NCBI RefSeq assembly: GCF_009856365.1
Contig: NZ_WMEX01000004.1
Location: 310,001-374,000 of the forward strand
DNA: 64,000 nt
Direction of reading: 5' to 3'
From: Vreelandella halophila
Lineage (GTDB): Bacteria > Pseudomonadota > Gammaproteobacteria > Pseudomonadales > Oleiphilaceae
Under the pieces are notes generated by a model. That model searched no databases and was not told the DNA's origin. It saw nothing but the letters and a program-made list of their open reading frames with translations. The translations under genes and the position numbers were made by a program. Positions 48,366 through 56,354 of the stretch are shown one piece after another; within the stretch, counting starts at the first letter, position 1; every line of letters begins with the position of its first letter.

Positions 48366-51300
48366 CAGAGGATTACGCCGAACTCCACTGCCTCAGCAAT
48401 TTCAGCTTCCTGCGCGGCGCCTCGCATCCGGAGGAGCTGGTCGAGGAGGCCGACCGTCTGGGGTATCAGGCCCTGGCGCTGACCGATGAATGCTCCCTGG
48501 CTGGCGTCGTTCGGGCCCATGCCAGGGCACGCTCGCTGGAACTGACCCTCCTGGTCGGCAGTACGTTCAGGCTTCAGGACCTGCCCGGCACCCTGGTTCT
48601 GATCGCCCCGGACCGCCAGGGCTACGCCGCGCTCAGTCAACTCATCACCCGGGGGCGCCGGCGCAGCGACAAGGGCCATTACCAGCTCTGGTCCGAGGAT
48701 CTGGCGCTGTGCCAGAAGCAGTGCCTGGCTCTGTGGCGCCCCGGTTTCAGCCAGTCGGATGCGGAGCACGGCCAACAGCTCATGGCGATGTTCCCCGGCC
48801 TGCGGCTGATGGCCGAACGGCCTCTGGCCCAGAACGACCGTCAGCGCCTGCGCTGGCTGAAACAGCTCTCGGCCCGCCTCGGGTGTGCAGTGGTGGCCAC
48901 AGGCCATGTCCTGATGCACCGGCGAGGGCGCAAGCCCCTACAGGACCTGGTCACCGCCATCCGCCTGGGCCGCCCCCTGACGGAGGCCGCCGACCATCTC
49001 CAGGGCAATGCCGAAGCCTACCTGCGCCCACGCGAGCGACTGGCGCGCCTGTTCCCCCCTGCCTGGATCCGTGAAACCCTGAATCTGGTTCAGGAGTGTC
49101 GTTTCGGTCTGGACGAACTGCGCTACGAATACCCCGGCGAGCTCGTTCCCGAGGGCCATACGCCCACCACCTGGCTGCGGGAACTGGTTGAACAGGGCCG
49201 TCACTGGCGCTTCCCGGACGGCGTTCCGGATACCATTGACAGTCAGCTCAGCCATGAGCTTGAGCTGATCGAGTCACTGGCCTATGAGCCTTTCTTCCTG
49301 ACCATCCATGACATCGTCCGGTTCGCCCGCGAGCGCGGCATTCTCTGCCAGGGGCGGGGCTCGGCCGCCAACTCTGTGGTCTGCTACTGCCTGGGCATCA
49401 CCGAGGTGGACCCCCGGCAGATCAACCTGCTGCTGGAGCGCTTCATCTCGAAGGAGCGCGGCGAGCCCCCGGACATTGACGTGGACTTCGAGCACGAGCG
49501 CCGCGAGGAGGTCATCCAGTACATCTACCGCAAGTACGGGCGCGAACGCGCCGCCCTGGCCGCTACCGTCATCTGCTACCGCCCGCGCAGCGCCCTGCGC
49601 GATGCCGGCAAGGCCCTGGGGCTGGACCCGGTGCACATCGAACAGCTGGTCCAGGGCATCGACTGGCGCGACGGCGAGGATGACTGGGAGCAGCAGCTGC
49701 GCCGCAAGGGCCTGCTGGACGACCAGGGCCCGGCCCGTCACCTGCTGCCGCTGGCACGCGAACTCATCGGCTTCCCGCGCCACCTCTCCCAGCATGTGGG
49801 GGGATTCGTTATCGCCTCGGAACGGGTCGCCGATCTGGTCCCGGTGGAGAACGCCGCCATGGCCGGGCGCACCGTCATCCAATGGGACAAGGACGACCTG
49901 GAAGCCCTGGGCCTGCTCAAGGTGGACGTATTGTCCCTGGGCATGCTCACGGTTATCCGCAAGGCCCTGGCGATGGTGGGCGAGCGTGGCGGCCCGGCCA
50001 GCCTGGCCGACGTCCCGCCGGAATGCCCGGCGGTCTACCGCATGCTCCAGAGAGGGCACAGCATGGGTGTATTCCAGGTGGAATCCCGGGCCCAGATGAG
50101 TATGCTGCCGCGCCTGAAACCGGATAAGTATTACGACCTGGTGGTCGAGGTGGCCATTGTGCGCCCCGGCCCCATACAGGGGAACATGGTGCACCCCTAC
50201 CTGCAGCGCCGGAATGCGCCGGACGACGTGCCCTACGCGGACGACCGCATCCGCGAGGTGCTCAAGCCCACTCTGGGGGTGCCCATCTTTCAGGAACAGG
50301 TCATCCGGCTCGCCATGGTGGCGGCCGGCTTCAGCGCCGGTGAGGCTGACCAGCTGCGCCGGGCCATGGCCGCCTGGAAGCGCCACGGCGATCTCTCCCG
50401 GTTCCGGGAAAAGCTCATAGATGGCATGAACAGTAATGGTTACAGCACTGAATTCGCAGAAAATCTATACCTCCAGATGAAAGGCTTCGGCGGTTATGGC
50501 TTCCCGGAATCCCACGCCGCCAGCTTCGCCCTGCTGGTCTATGTCAGCGCCTGGCTCAAGTGCCATCACCCGGCAGCTTTTCTATGCGCCCTGCTCAACA
50601 GCCAGCCCATGGGGTTCTACTCGCCGTCACAGCTGGTCCAGAACGCCCGGCGGGAAGGCGTCGAGGTGCGGCCCGTGGACATCAACCAGAGCCATGAGGC
50701 ACACCGCCTGGAGGACGACGGCGACACCCCCGCTGTGCGTCTGGGCCTGAGGCTGATCGACAGCCTCGGGCGGGACGCCGCCCTGCATGTGGTTGAATGC
50801 CGCCCCTGTGGCGGTTACACCAGCCTGCAGGACCTGCGGCGGCGTACGGGGCTCGCCAGCCCCGATCTGGAAGCCCTGGCCGCCAGCGGTGCCCTGCAGC
50901 CACTGAGCGACAACCGCCACCAGGCCCGCTGGGACCTGCTGGAGCCGGATCATCCCCTGCCACTGGCGGGGGATGGAGGGCAGCCGCCGCGGGATTCCCG
51001 CTCCCGCATGCCGGCCCCTGATGAGGCCCAGCGGACGCTCGAGGACTGCACCAGTCTCGGGCTCACACTGGAACGCCATCCACTGGCCCAGCTGCGGGAC
51101 CGGGGCCGACTCCGTCACTGCCTGCGGGCCGTGGATCTGGAGAACGCCGAAAGCAGCCGGCCCGTGGCTGTATCAGGACTTGTCACCGGCCGACAGCGCC
51201 CCGGTTCCGCCGCCGGCGTTACCTTCGTGACCCTTGAGGACGAGACCGGCAATATCAATGTGATCGTCTGGCGGGACACCGCCCGCTGTCAGCGCCGCCC

Positions 51301-51439
51301 CCTGCTCAACGCCCGGCTGTTGCAGGTCCGTGGCACCCTGGAGCGTCAGGAAGGGGTTATCCACGTGATCGCCGGGCGCCTGGATGACCTCAGCCATCTC
51401 ATTGACAGGCTCAACGTCAGAAGCCGAGACTTCCAGTAA
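48362..51439 (+). CDS. dnaE2: Error-prone DNA polymerase DnaE2 (ImuC)
   Basis: DnaE2 is the C-family polymerase that performs SOS-induced translesion synthesis with ImuA and ImuB. From ATG 48362 the protein has 1025 residues: PHP domain at the start (YAELHCLSNFSFLRGASHPEEL), polymerase core with GRGSAANSVVCYCLGI and the catalytic PDIDVDFEHERR, helix-hairpin-helix region, and an OB fold near the end (VSGLVTGRQRPGSAAGVTFVTLEDETGNINVIVW). The in-frame ORF opens at 48248 inside imuB, but homology begins at 48362 with ATGA coupling. Confidence 0.96.
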   Translation: MTEDYAELHCLSNFSFLRGASHPEELVEEADRLGYQALALTDECSLAGVVRAHARARSLELTLLVGSTFRLQDLPGTLVLIAPDRQGYAALSQLITRGRRRSDKGHYQLWSEDLALCQKQCLALWRPGFSQSDAEHGQQLMAMFPGLRLMAERPLAQNDRQRLRWLKQLSARLGCAVVATGHVLMHRRGRKPLQDLVTAIRLGRPLTEAADHLQGNAEAYLRPRERLARLFPPAWIRETLNLVQECRFGLDELRYEYPGELVPEGHTPTTWLRELVEQGRHWRFPDGVPDTIDSQLSHELELIESLAYEPFFLTIHDIVRFARERGILCQGRGSAANSVVCYCLGITEVDPRQINLLLERFISKERGEPPDIDVDFEHERREEVIQYIYRKYGRERAALAATVICYRPRSALRDAGKALGLDPVHIEQLVQGIDWRDGEDDWEQQLRRKGLLDDQGPARHLLPLARELIGFPRHLSQHVGGFVIASERVADLVPVENAAMAGRTVIQWDKDDLEALGLLKVDVLSLGMLTVIRKALAMVGERGGPASLADVPPECPAVYRMLQRGHSMGVFQVESRAQMSMLPRLKPDKYYDLVVEVAIVRPGPIQGNMVHPYLQRRNAPDDVPYADDRIREVLKPTLGVPIFQEQVIRLAMVAAGFSAGEADQLRRAMAAWKRHGDLSRFREKLIDGMNSNGYSTEFAENLYLQMKGFGGYGFPESHAASFALLVYVSAWLKCHHPAAFLCALLNSQPMGFYSPSQLVQNARREGVEVRPVDINQSHEAHRLEDDGDTPAVRLGLRLIDSLGRDAALHVVECRPCGGYTSLQDLRRRTGLASPDLEALAASGALQPLSDNRHQARWDLLEPDHPLPLAGDGGQPPRDSRSRMPAPDEAQRTLEDCTSLGLTLERHPLAQLRDRGRLRHCLRAVDLENAESSRPVAVSGLVTGRQRPGSAAGVTFVTLEDETGNINVIVWRDTARCQRRPLLNARLLQVRGTLERQEGVIHVIAGRLDDLSHLIDRLNVRSRDFQ

Positions 51440-51461
51440 TTCCCGACTCCGCGAGGCGCCC

Positions 51462-51956
51462 ATGGCCACCGACGCCAACGGCTACAATCCCGAACAGGAC
51501 CTGACCATGATCCTGGCGCATTACCAGCCCACGTCCGTCGTACACAGCGCCGGTCTGGCCGAACAGTGCCTGCAGGAATGGCCGGAGCGACCGGCAGAGG
51601 CCGAGTGCCTGCGTCTTCCCGCCGAAGACCCCAACAGTGCCTTTCCGCTACCAAGGCTGTTCGATCTGGCCCTGATCACCGACACACTGGAGGAACTGCC
51701 ACAGCAGCAGGGCCAGAAGCTGCTCGGCCAGCTCCGGAACATGGGCGCTACCCGGATCGCTGTCTATGTCCGCGACGGCAGCCCCTGGCGATTCCAGGAT
51801 TTCATCGGCATGGGGTTCACCCGCCTCTACCACTACACCGATCCCGTGAATGCCACACTGTTCGCCTATGATCTGGATACCTACAATTACGTGCGCGAGT
51901 GGAACAATCCGGAGAACTGGGCCAATCCAGAGATGTGGGACAAGGCCCGCTGGTAG
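51462..51956 (+). CDS. Uncharacterised protein, possibly DUF6231
   Basis: The 164-residue cytosolic protein contains a helical N-terminus, LFDLALITDTLEELPQQQGQKLLGQLRNMGATRIAVYVRDG, and a Trp/Tyr-rich C-terminus (FTRLYHYTDPVNATLFAYDLDTYNYVREWNNPENWANPEMW). The middle resembles the late part of a methyltransferase-like Rossmann fold without a SAM motif. A similar small gene precedes acylphosphatase in some Pseudomonas genomes as I recall, where it is named DUF6231; I hold that loosely. ATG 51462 gives GAGG upstream. acyP follows after 12 bases. Confidence 0.78.
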   Translation: MATDANGYNPEQDLTMILAHYQPTSVVHSAGLAEQCLQEWPERPAEAECLRLPAEDPNSAFPLPRLFDLALITDTLEELPQQQGQKLLGQLRNMGATRIAVYVRDGSPWRFQDFIGMGFTRLYHYTDPVNATLFAYDLDTYNYVREWNNPENWANPEMWDKARW

Positions 51957-51968
51957 GAGGACAACGCT

Positions 51969-52241
51969 ATGGCAGAGACCTGTATCCTGGCCCGGGTGGA
52001 GGGCCGCGTTCAGGGCGTAAGCTTCCGTGACAACACCCGCGCCCAGGCGCAGCGGCTGGGCGTCACCGGCTACGCCCGCAACCAGCCCGACGGCAGTGTG
52101 GAAGTACTTGCCTGCGGCGGTGAGAACGCCGTCAACCAGCTGGTGGACTGGCTTCACCATGGCCCACCCGCCGCCTCAGTAAGCCGTGTTGAAACCCAAC
52201 CCAGTGACGCCCACCCCCCGGGCACTTTCTCCATCGGCTGA
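51969..52241 (+). CDS. acyP: Acylphosphatase
   Basis: This small enzyme hydrolyses acyl phosphates such as 1,3-bisphosphoglycerate or acetyl phosphate. The 90-residue protein has both signatures: [14 protein letters not shown] with the substrate-binding Arg, and [17 protein letters not shown] with the catalytic Asn. A GGAGG lies before ATG 51969. It is downstream of the small uncharacterised gene and just before the lexA promoter. Confidence 0.95.
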   Translation: MAETCILARVEGRVQGVSFRDNTRAQAQRLGVTGYARNQPDGSVEVLACGGENAVNQLVDWLHHGPPAASVSRVETQPSDAHPPGTFSIG

Positions 52242-52265
52242 TCCCCTTTGACAGGGCCACGAAGA

Positions 52266-52281
52266 CTGTATACATTGACAG
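52266..52281. promoter_or_regulatory. LexA box 1 of lexA-sulA
   Basis: CTGTATACATTGACAG matches CTGT-N8-ACAG. It is 31 bases before the lexA ATG. Confidence 0.95.
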
Positions 52282-52284
52282 TAC

Positions 52285-52300
52285 CTGTACGGAAAAACAG
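52285..52300. promoter_or_regulatory. LexA box 2 of lexA-sulA
   Basis: CTGTACGGAAAAACAG is a second CTGT-N8-ACAG, three bases after box 1. It ends on the GTG that the longest lexA frame would use, which supports ATG 52312 as the real start. Two tandem boxes are common in front of lexA genes. Confidence 0.92.
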
Positions 52301-52311
52301 TGGCCCTGACT

Positions 52312-52920
52312 ATGAACCTGACGCCAAGACAGCAACAGATTCTCGACCTGATCCGCGAGCACGTGCATTCCACGGGCTACCCGCCCACGCGGGCTGAAAT
52401 CGCCAGCACCCTGGGTTTCAAATCCGCCAACGCGGCGGAGGAACACCTCCGGGCCCTGGCCCGCAAGGGCGCCATCGAAATGGTCAAGGGCGCCAGCCGC
52501 GGCATCCGGCTCCCGGAAGTCGAGGAAAGCCCCGGCATCCCCATCGTCGGTCAGGTTGCCGCCGGCAACCCCATCCTCGCCGAGGAGAACATCGAGGATC
52601 ATTGCACTCTGGAGCCTGGATTCTTCACCCCGGCAGCAGACTATTTCCTGCGGGTGCGCGGGACCAGCATGGAGAATGTGGGCATCCTCGACGGCGACCT
52701 GCTGGCCGTTCACCGCACCACGGACGTCCACAACGGCCAGATCGTGGTGGCACGGCTGGAGGATGAGGTCACCGTCAAGCGCTTCCGCCGGGAGGGCAGT
52801 ACCGTCTGGCTCATTGCCGAGAATGATGAGTTCGACCCCATCCAGGTGGATCTGACTGACACACCACTGGATATCGAAGGGCTGGGCGTGGGCGTCATCC
52901 GCCGCGGTGATCTGCACTGA
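52312..52920 (+). CDS. lexA: SOS repressor LexA
   Basis: LexA represses SOS genes and cleaves itself when RecA filaments form. The 202-residue protein begins with the winged HTH ([36 protein letters not shown]). The cleavage bond Ala84-Gly85 (QVAAGNP), the catalytic Ser119 ([10 protein letters not shown]) and Lys156 (EVTVKRF) have the same numbers as in E. coli. ATG 52312 fits this numbering; the SD is weak. sulA follows by 32 bases, giving one DNA-damage operon under two LexA boxes. Confidence 0.97.
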   Translation: MNLTPRQQQILDLIREHVHSTGYPPTRAEIASTLGFKSANAAEEHLRALARKGAIEMVKGASRGIRLPEVEESPGIPIVGQVAAGNPILAEENIEDHCTLEPGFFTPAADYFLRVRGTSMENVGILDGDLLAVHRTTDVHNGQIVVARLEDEVTVKRFRREGSTVWLIAENDEFDPIQVDLTDTPLDIEGLGVGVIRRGDLH

Positions 52921-52952
52921 CCCACCCCACAGAAGCTGACAGGAGCCCCATC

Positions 52953-53426
52953 ATGGAACAACTGGATCTCACCCCACAGGAACAGCGGAATCCCCCTGCC
53001 ACCGAGACCGCCTCGGGAACCGGCGAAGGCGGCGGGAGTCACGCTCCGGAGGCGCCGGAGGCGAACGTGACGGAGATTATCCTGCCGGAGGAACAGATCG
53101 AGAACTTCCAGCTGCTGCTGCCGATGCTGACCCAGCTCAACCAGGAGGAACGCTGGCTGGCCTGGATCGACCCACCGGCAGGACTGGTTGGCAAGTGGCA
53201 GCAGCATCACGGCATCATCCAGCACCAGCTTCTGATCCTCCGCTCCTCGGCCCAGCACAGCGCCGAGACGCTGGCGGAAAAAGCGCTGTCAGCTGGTACC
53301 TGCCATGCTGTGGTGCTCTGGACCTCGGGACTGAGCCGCCACAGCTATGGCCGCCTGGAGAACGCCTCCGTACGCGGTCACAGCCATGGAGTCATACTGC
53401 GGCAGAGACAGACCCATTCTCAGTGA
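52953..53426 (+). CDS. sulA: Cell division inhibitor SulA
   Basis: SulA binds FtsZ and delays septation during the SOS response. The 157-residue protein has a variable acidic N-terminal third, then TEIILPEEQIENFQLLLPMLTQLNQEERWLAWIDPP, QLLILRSSAQHSAETLAEKALSAGTCHAVVLW, and SHGVILRQRQ, which align with the E. coli protein through its RecA-like fold. It is the second gene of the lexA operon. Its end overlaps the next gene by seven bases, tail to tail. Confidence 0.87.
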   Translation: MEQLDLTPQEQRNPPATETASGTGEGGGSHAPEAPEANVTEIILPEEQIENFQLLLPMLTQLNQEERWLAWIDPPAGLVGKWQQHHGIIQHQLLILRSSAQHSAETLAEKALSAGTCHAVVLWTSGLSRHSYGRLENASVRGHSHGVILRQRQTHSQ

Positions 53427-53683
53427 ACGGTCTGGTTGTAGGCGGGGGGCATGGTGTCTTCTTCTTCCATCTCCATGTCACCGATGTCATCGGTGGTGGA
53501 CCCCGCCGCCTCCAGGCCGGCGGTGATCATGGCCTTGGCCACGTTCAGGTCATTGTCCTGGAGCATCTCCTTGGCTTCATCTGAGAAACGGATCCGCACC
53601 AGGGGGGTACTTTCATCATCCGCCCGGCGCAGCGCGTACTCACCGGTGGGCAGTTGAATGATTTCCAGAAAGGATGTGGGCAT
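53420..53683 (-). CDS. Conserved small acidic protein
   Basis: The 87-residue protein starts MPTSFLEIIQLPTGEYALRRADDESTPLVRIRFSDEAKEML and has an acidic tail (DDIGDMEMEEEDTMPP). A similar small gene lies next to sulA in Pseudomonas, as I recall, so it is conserved, but its function is unknown. The ATG at 53683 has AAGGCG upstream; a TTG at 53689 is in frame but unlikely. The upstream gene on this strand ends 12 bases away. Confidence 0.8.
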   Translation of the reverse strand: MPTSFLEIIQLPTGEYALRRADDESTPLVRIRFSDEAKEMLQDNDLNVAKAMITAGLEAAGSTTDDIGDMEMEEEDTMPPAYNQTVH

Positions 53684-53695
53684 AGACAACGCCTT

Positions 53696-54181
53696 TTACC
53701 ATTGGTCATGACGTTCCACGAACGTCTCAAAATAATCCCTGAAGTCACTGATCAGTGATCGAAGGGCGTCGGGAGAACAGTCCGGCCCTGCCGCTGCAAC
53801 GGCGATCAGCGCCTCGTCACGCGGTCGCGATGCACGCCTCCCGGGCTCCTGCTGACGCGTCAGCAGTACTTCCAGCCTCGACCACCAGCTGTTACCGTCC
53901 GCGGCAGCAGCTGACAACACCTGAACCTCACCGGGTTGGTCGCCAACCCTCGCGCGCAGGGTCGCCAGGGAATCGACATCACCCGCCTCATCACTGGCGC
54001 TTTCAGCCACCAGCTTCAGGAGGAGTGCTCTGGCCTCGGCAAGCAGAGCCACAGTGCCCTGAAGCAGTGCCTCGCCCGTTACCACTGTTTTCGGAGAACC
54101 AGAGTCCTCCGAGAGACGCACCAGCTGGCCCGCCAGGGTCAGTTTTTCCCGGATCAGTGAACACCTGTCGGCATCCGCCAT
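53696..54181 (-). CDS. Uncharacterised helical protein (DUF6586-like)
   Basis: The 161-residue protein is helical and cytosolic (IREKLTLAGQLVRLSEDS, LLQGTVALLAEARALLLKLVAESAS, LRSLISDFRDYFETFVERH). Its position beside the small conserved gene and sulA, and its KL-x-LAGQL-type start, recall DUF6586 proteins of Pseudomonas, but the similarity that I can judge is limited. ATG 54181 follows GGGAGA; the open frame to 54343 is longer but has no other support. Confidence 0.68.
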   Translation of the reverse strand: MADADRCSLIREKLTLAGQLVRLSEDSGSPKTVVTGEALLQGTVALLAEARALLLKLVAESASDEAGDVDSLATLRARVGDQPGEVQVLSAAAADGNSWWSRLEVLLTRQQEPGRRASRPRDEALIAVAAAGPDCSPDALRSLISDFRDYFETFVERHDQW

Positions 54182-54345
54182 CTGCGGTTCTCCCGCGCAG
54201 TCACGTAAGGCCATACTATCATGAACACGTCCTGCTGACTTCCCCGCCCCGATCCATGTGAAAAATCCAATGCACCTGCTACCTTTCTGGAATACGTTAC
54301 TGGGACTGACCTGGTGCCTTTCTCCCCCAATTTTCCGGAGCATCG

Positions 54346-55380
54346 ATGTCCACAGGCGTGATCATCTGCGACGACTCCTCCATGGCACGCAAACAGATGG
54401 CCCGGGCCCTGCCTGCGGACTGGGACACCACGCTGACCTTTGTGGAGGACGGCGATGCCTGCCTTGAGGCGATCCGTGACGGTAAGGGCTCTGTGGTCTT
54501 TCTCGATCTCAATATGCCGGGCTCCGACGGATACGTGGTGCTCGAGCATGTACATCGGGAAGAACTGCCCGCCCTTGTACTTGTCGTTTCCGGGGACATC
54601 CAACCCGAGGCTTACAGGCGGGTCCTACGGCTTGGTGCGCTCAATTTCATCCGTAAACCCATCGACCCTCAGGTTCTCGCGCAGACCCTGAAAGACTATG
54701 GACTTTACAGTCCCTCTGGGCATGGCACGGAGAATGTAACCGCACCGCCCACTCCAGGCTCGGATCCGGATGTGCCCTGGCAGGATGCGCTTCAGGAGAT
54801 TGCCAATATTGCCATGGGTCAGGCAGGCGACCTTCTGGCACGGCTGCTGGATGTATTCATCAAACTTCCCGTGCCGCGCGTCAACATGCTGGCAGCCTCG
54901 GAGCTGCGAATGGCCCTGAACATCACGGATTCGACCTCCACCTGGTCAGGCGTGTGCCAGGGATTCAGTGGCGCCGGCATCACCGGGGAGGGCCTTTTAC
55001 TGTTCAATAATGCCCGGCTGGAGACACTGTCCCACCTGCTCGGCTACCCGGAGGAGGACAATGCCAGCAACAACACCGAACCGCTCATGGACCTTTCCAG
55101 TATCATGGTAGGGGCGTTCCTGCGCGGCTTCGGGCAACAGATGGACAGACAGTTCGGACTGAGTCACCCGGTTGTTCTCGGTACGCATCTGGACATCAGC
55201 GATCTCCTGGACGGAAGCCAGTATGCGTGGCAGCAGATCCTGACCATCGAACTCACCTACACCATCGAATCCCACGACCTCGAGTGCGACCTGCTTCTGC
55301 TGTTCAGTGAGGAATCCGTAGCTCCGCTGCGCGAGGCTCTCGCGTGGCTTCCCGATCCCAGCACGGGGGGTTCAGCATGA
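54346..55380 (+). CDS. Response regulator with CheC-type phosphatase domain
   Basis: The 344-residue protein joins a receiver domain (1-120: acidic pair Asp9/Asp10, phospho-acceptor Asp54 in VFLDLNMPG, Lys104 in IRKPID) to a CheC/CheX-like domain (about 145-340). The CheC catalytic Glu151 and Asn154 are in LQEIANIAMGQAGD. The second, symmetric motif is degenerate (DLSSIMVGAFLRGF). Such fusions act as self- or cross-dephosphorylating regulators in motility or cyclic-di-GMP circuits. Its stop overlaps the ATG of a diguanylate cyclase gene, so the two proteins very likely act together. Confidence 0.9.
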   Translation: MSTGVIICDDSSMARKQMARALPADWDTTLTFVEDGDACLEAIRDGKGSVVFLDLNMPGSDGYVVLEHVHREELPALVLVVSGDIQPEAYRRVLRLGALNFIRKPIDPQVLAQTLKDYGLYSPSGHGTENVTAPPTPGSDPDVPWQDALQEIANIAMGQAGDLLARLLDVFIKLPVPRVNMLAASELRMALNITDSTSTWSGVCQGFSGAGITGEGLLLFNNARLETLSHLLGYPEEDNASNNTEPLMDLSSIMVGAFLRGFGQQMDRQFGLSHPVVLGTHLDISDLLDGSQYAWQQILTIELTYTIESHDLECDLLLLFSEESVAPLREALAWLPDPSTGGSA

Positions 55381-56354
55381 CGGAATCAAGAAATACTCTG
55401 CATGAATTCCACTGGATCATGGATATGCTCCAGACCATTGAGGTTGGGCTGGTGGTACTGGATCGCCAGCTCCGCATCCAGCTCTGGAATGGGTTCATGG
55501 AAAATCACAGCGGCTTCAGTGCCACCCGGGTCCAGGATTGCTCACTCTTAGAGATTTTTCCGGAAATCCATGAAGGCTGGATCTGGCGCAAGATGGAAAC
55601 CGCGCTGACACTGAACATGCGCACCTTCACCACCTGGGAACAACGCCCCCACCCGTTCCCTTTCCGTAATGCACGACCGATTACGGGCACCGAGCCCTAT
55701 ATGTACCAGAACATCACCTTCAGCCCCCTAACCAGTGCCTCAGGGGAGGTGGACCATGTCTGCCTGGTGGTTTACGACGTCACGGACAGTGCGACTGCCA
55801 AACTCCGGATGGAGCGTTCCAACGCCCGCCTGCAGCAGCAGAGCCAGAGCGATGGCCTGACCGGGCTGCTCAATCGCTGTGCCTGGGAGTCACTCCTGGC
55901 CAGCGAATTTGAGCGATTCCGCCGCTACGGGAGCATCGGAACGCTGCTGATGCTCGACATTGATCACTTCAAGCCCATTAACGATACCTGGGGACACCAG
56001 GCCGGTGACGATGTTATCCGGGCGGTTTCAGGGATGATCTCGGAACGCCTCAGACAGACGGACATAGCGGGTCGCTACGGAGGCGAGGAATTCGCCGTGA
56101 TACTGCCGGAAACGGATATCGGGGGCGGTGAGATACTGGGCGAACGGCTGCGGCAGTCGATCAGCACCATGGAAGTGACGACCGAGGCCGGCATTATTCA
56201 ATGCACGATCAGCCTCGGCGTCGCCCAGGTGAGCAGCACGATGGGCGATCACCACCAGTGGCTGTCACTGGTCGATAAGGCGCTCTATGCGGCCAAGGAC
56301 AATGGCCGCAATCAGATCGCCCTCGCTGAAACCCAGCACCCGGTCAGCCGCTGA
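55377..56354 (+). CDS. PAS-GGDEF diguanylate cyclase
   Basis: The 325-residue protein should make cyclic di-GMP from GTP. A PAS-like domain (about 14-140: VGLVVLDRQLRIQLWNGFMENHSGF) precedes a GGDEF domain with SDGLTGLLNR, LDIDHFKPINDTWGHQAGD and the active motif GGEEF at 235-239. An RxxD product-inhibition site (RQTD, 226-229) is five residues before it, so feedback control is intact. There is no membrane helix. ATG 55377 overlaps the upstream regulator stop. The gene ends tail to tail with gdhB, with an 11-base overlap. Confidence 0.94.
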   Translation: MTESRNTLHEFHWIMDMLQTIEVGLVVLDRQLRIQLWNGFMENHSGFSATRVQDCSLLEIFPEIHEGWIWRKMETALTLNMRTFTTWEQRPHPFPFRNARPITGTEPYMYQNITFSPLTSASGEVDHVCLVVYDVTDSATAKLRMERSNARLQQQSQSDGLTGLLNRCAWESLLASEFERFRRYGSIGTLLMLDIDHFKPINDTWGHQAGDDVIRAVSGMISERLRQTDIAGRYGGEEFAVILPETDIGGGEILGERLRQSISTMEVTTEAGIIQCTISLGVAQVSSTMGDHHQWLSLVDKALYAAKDNGRNQIALAETQHPVSR

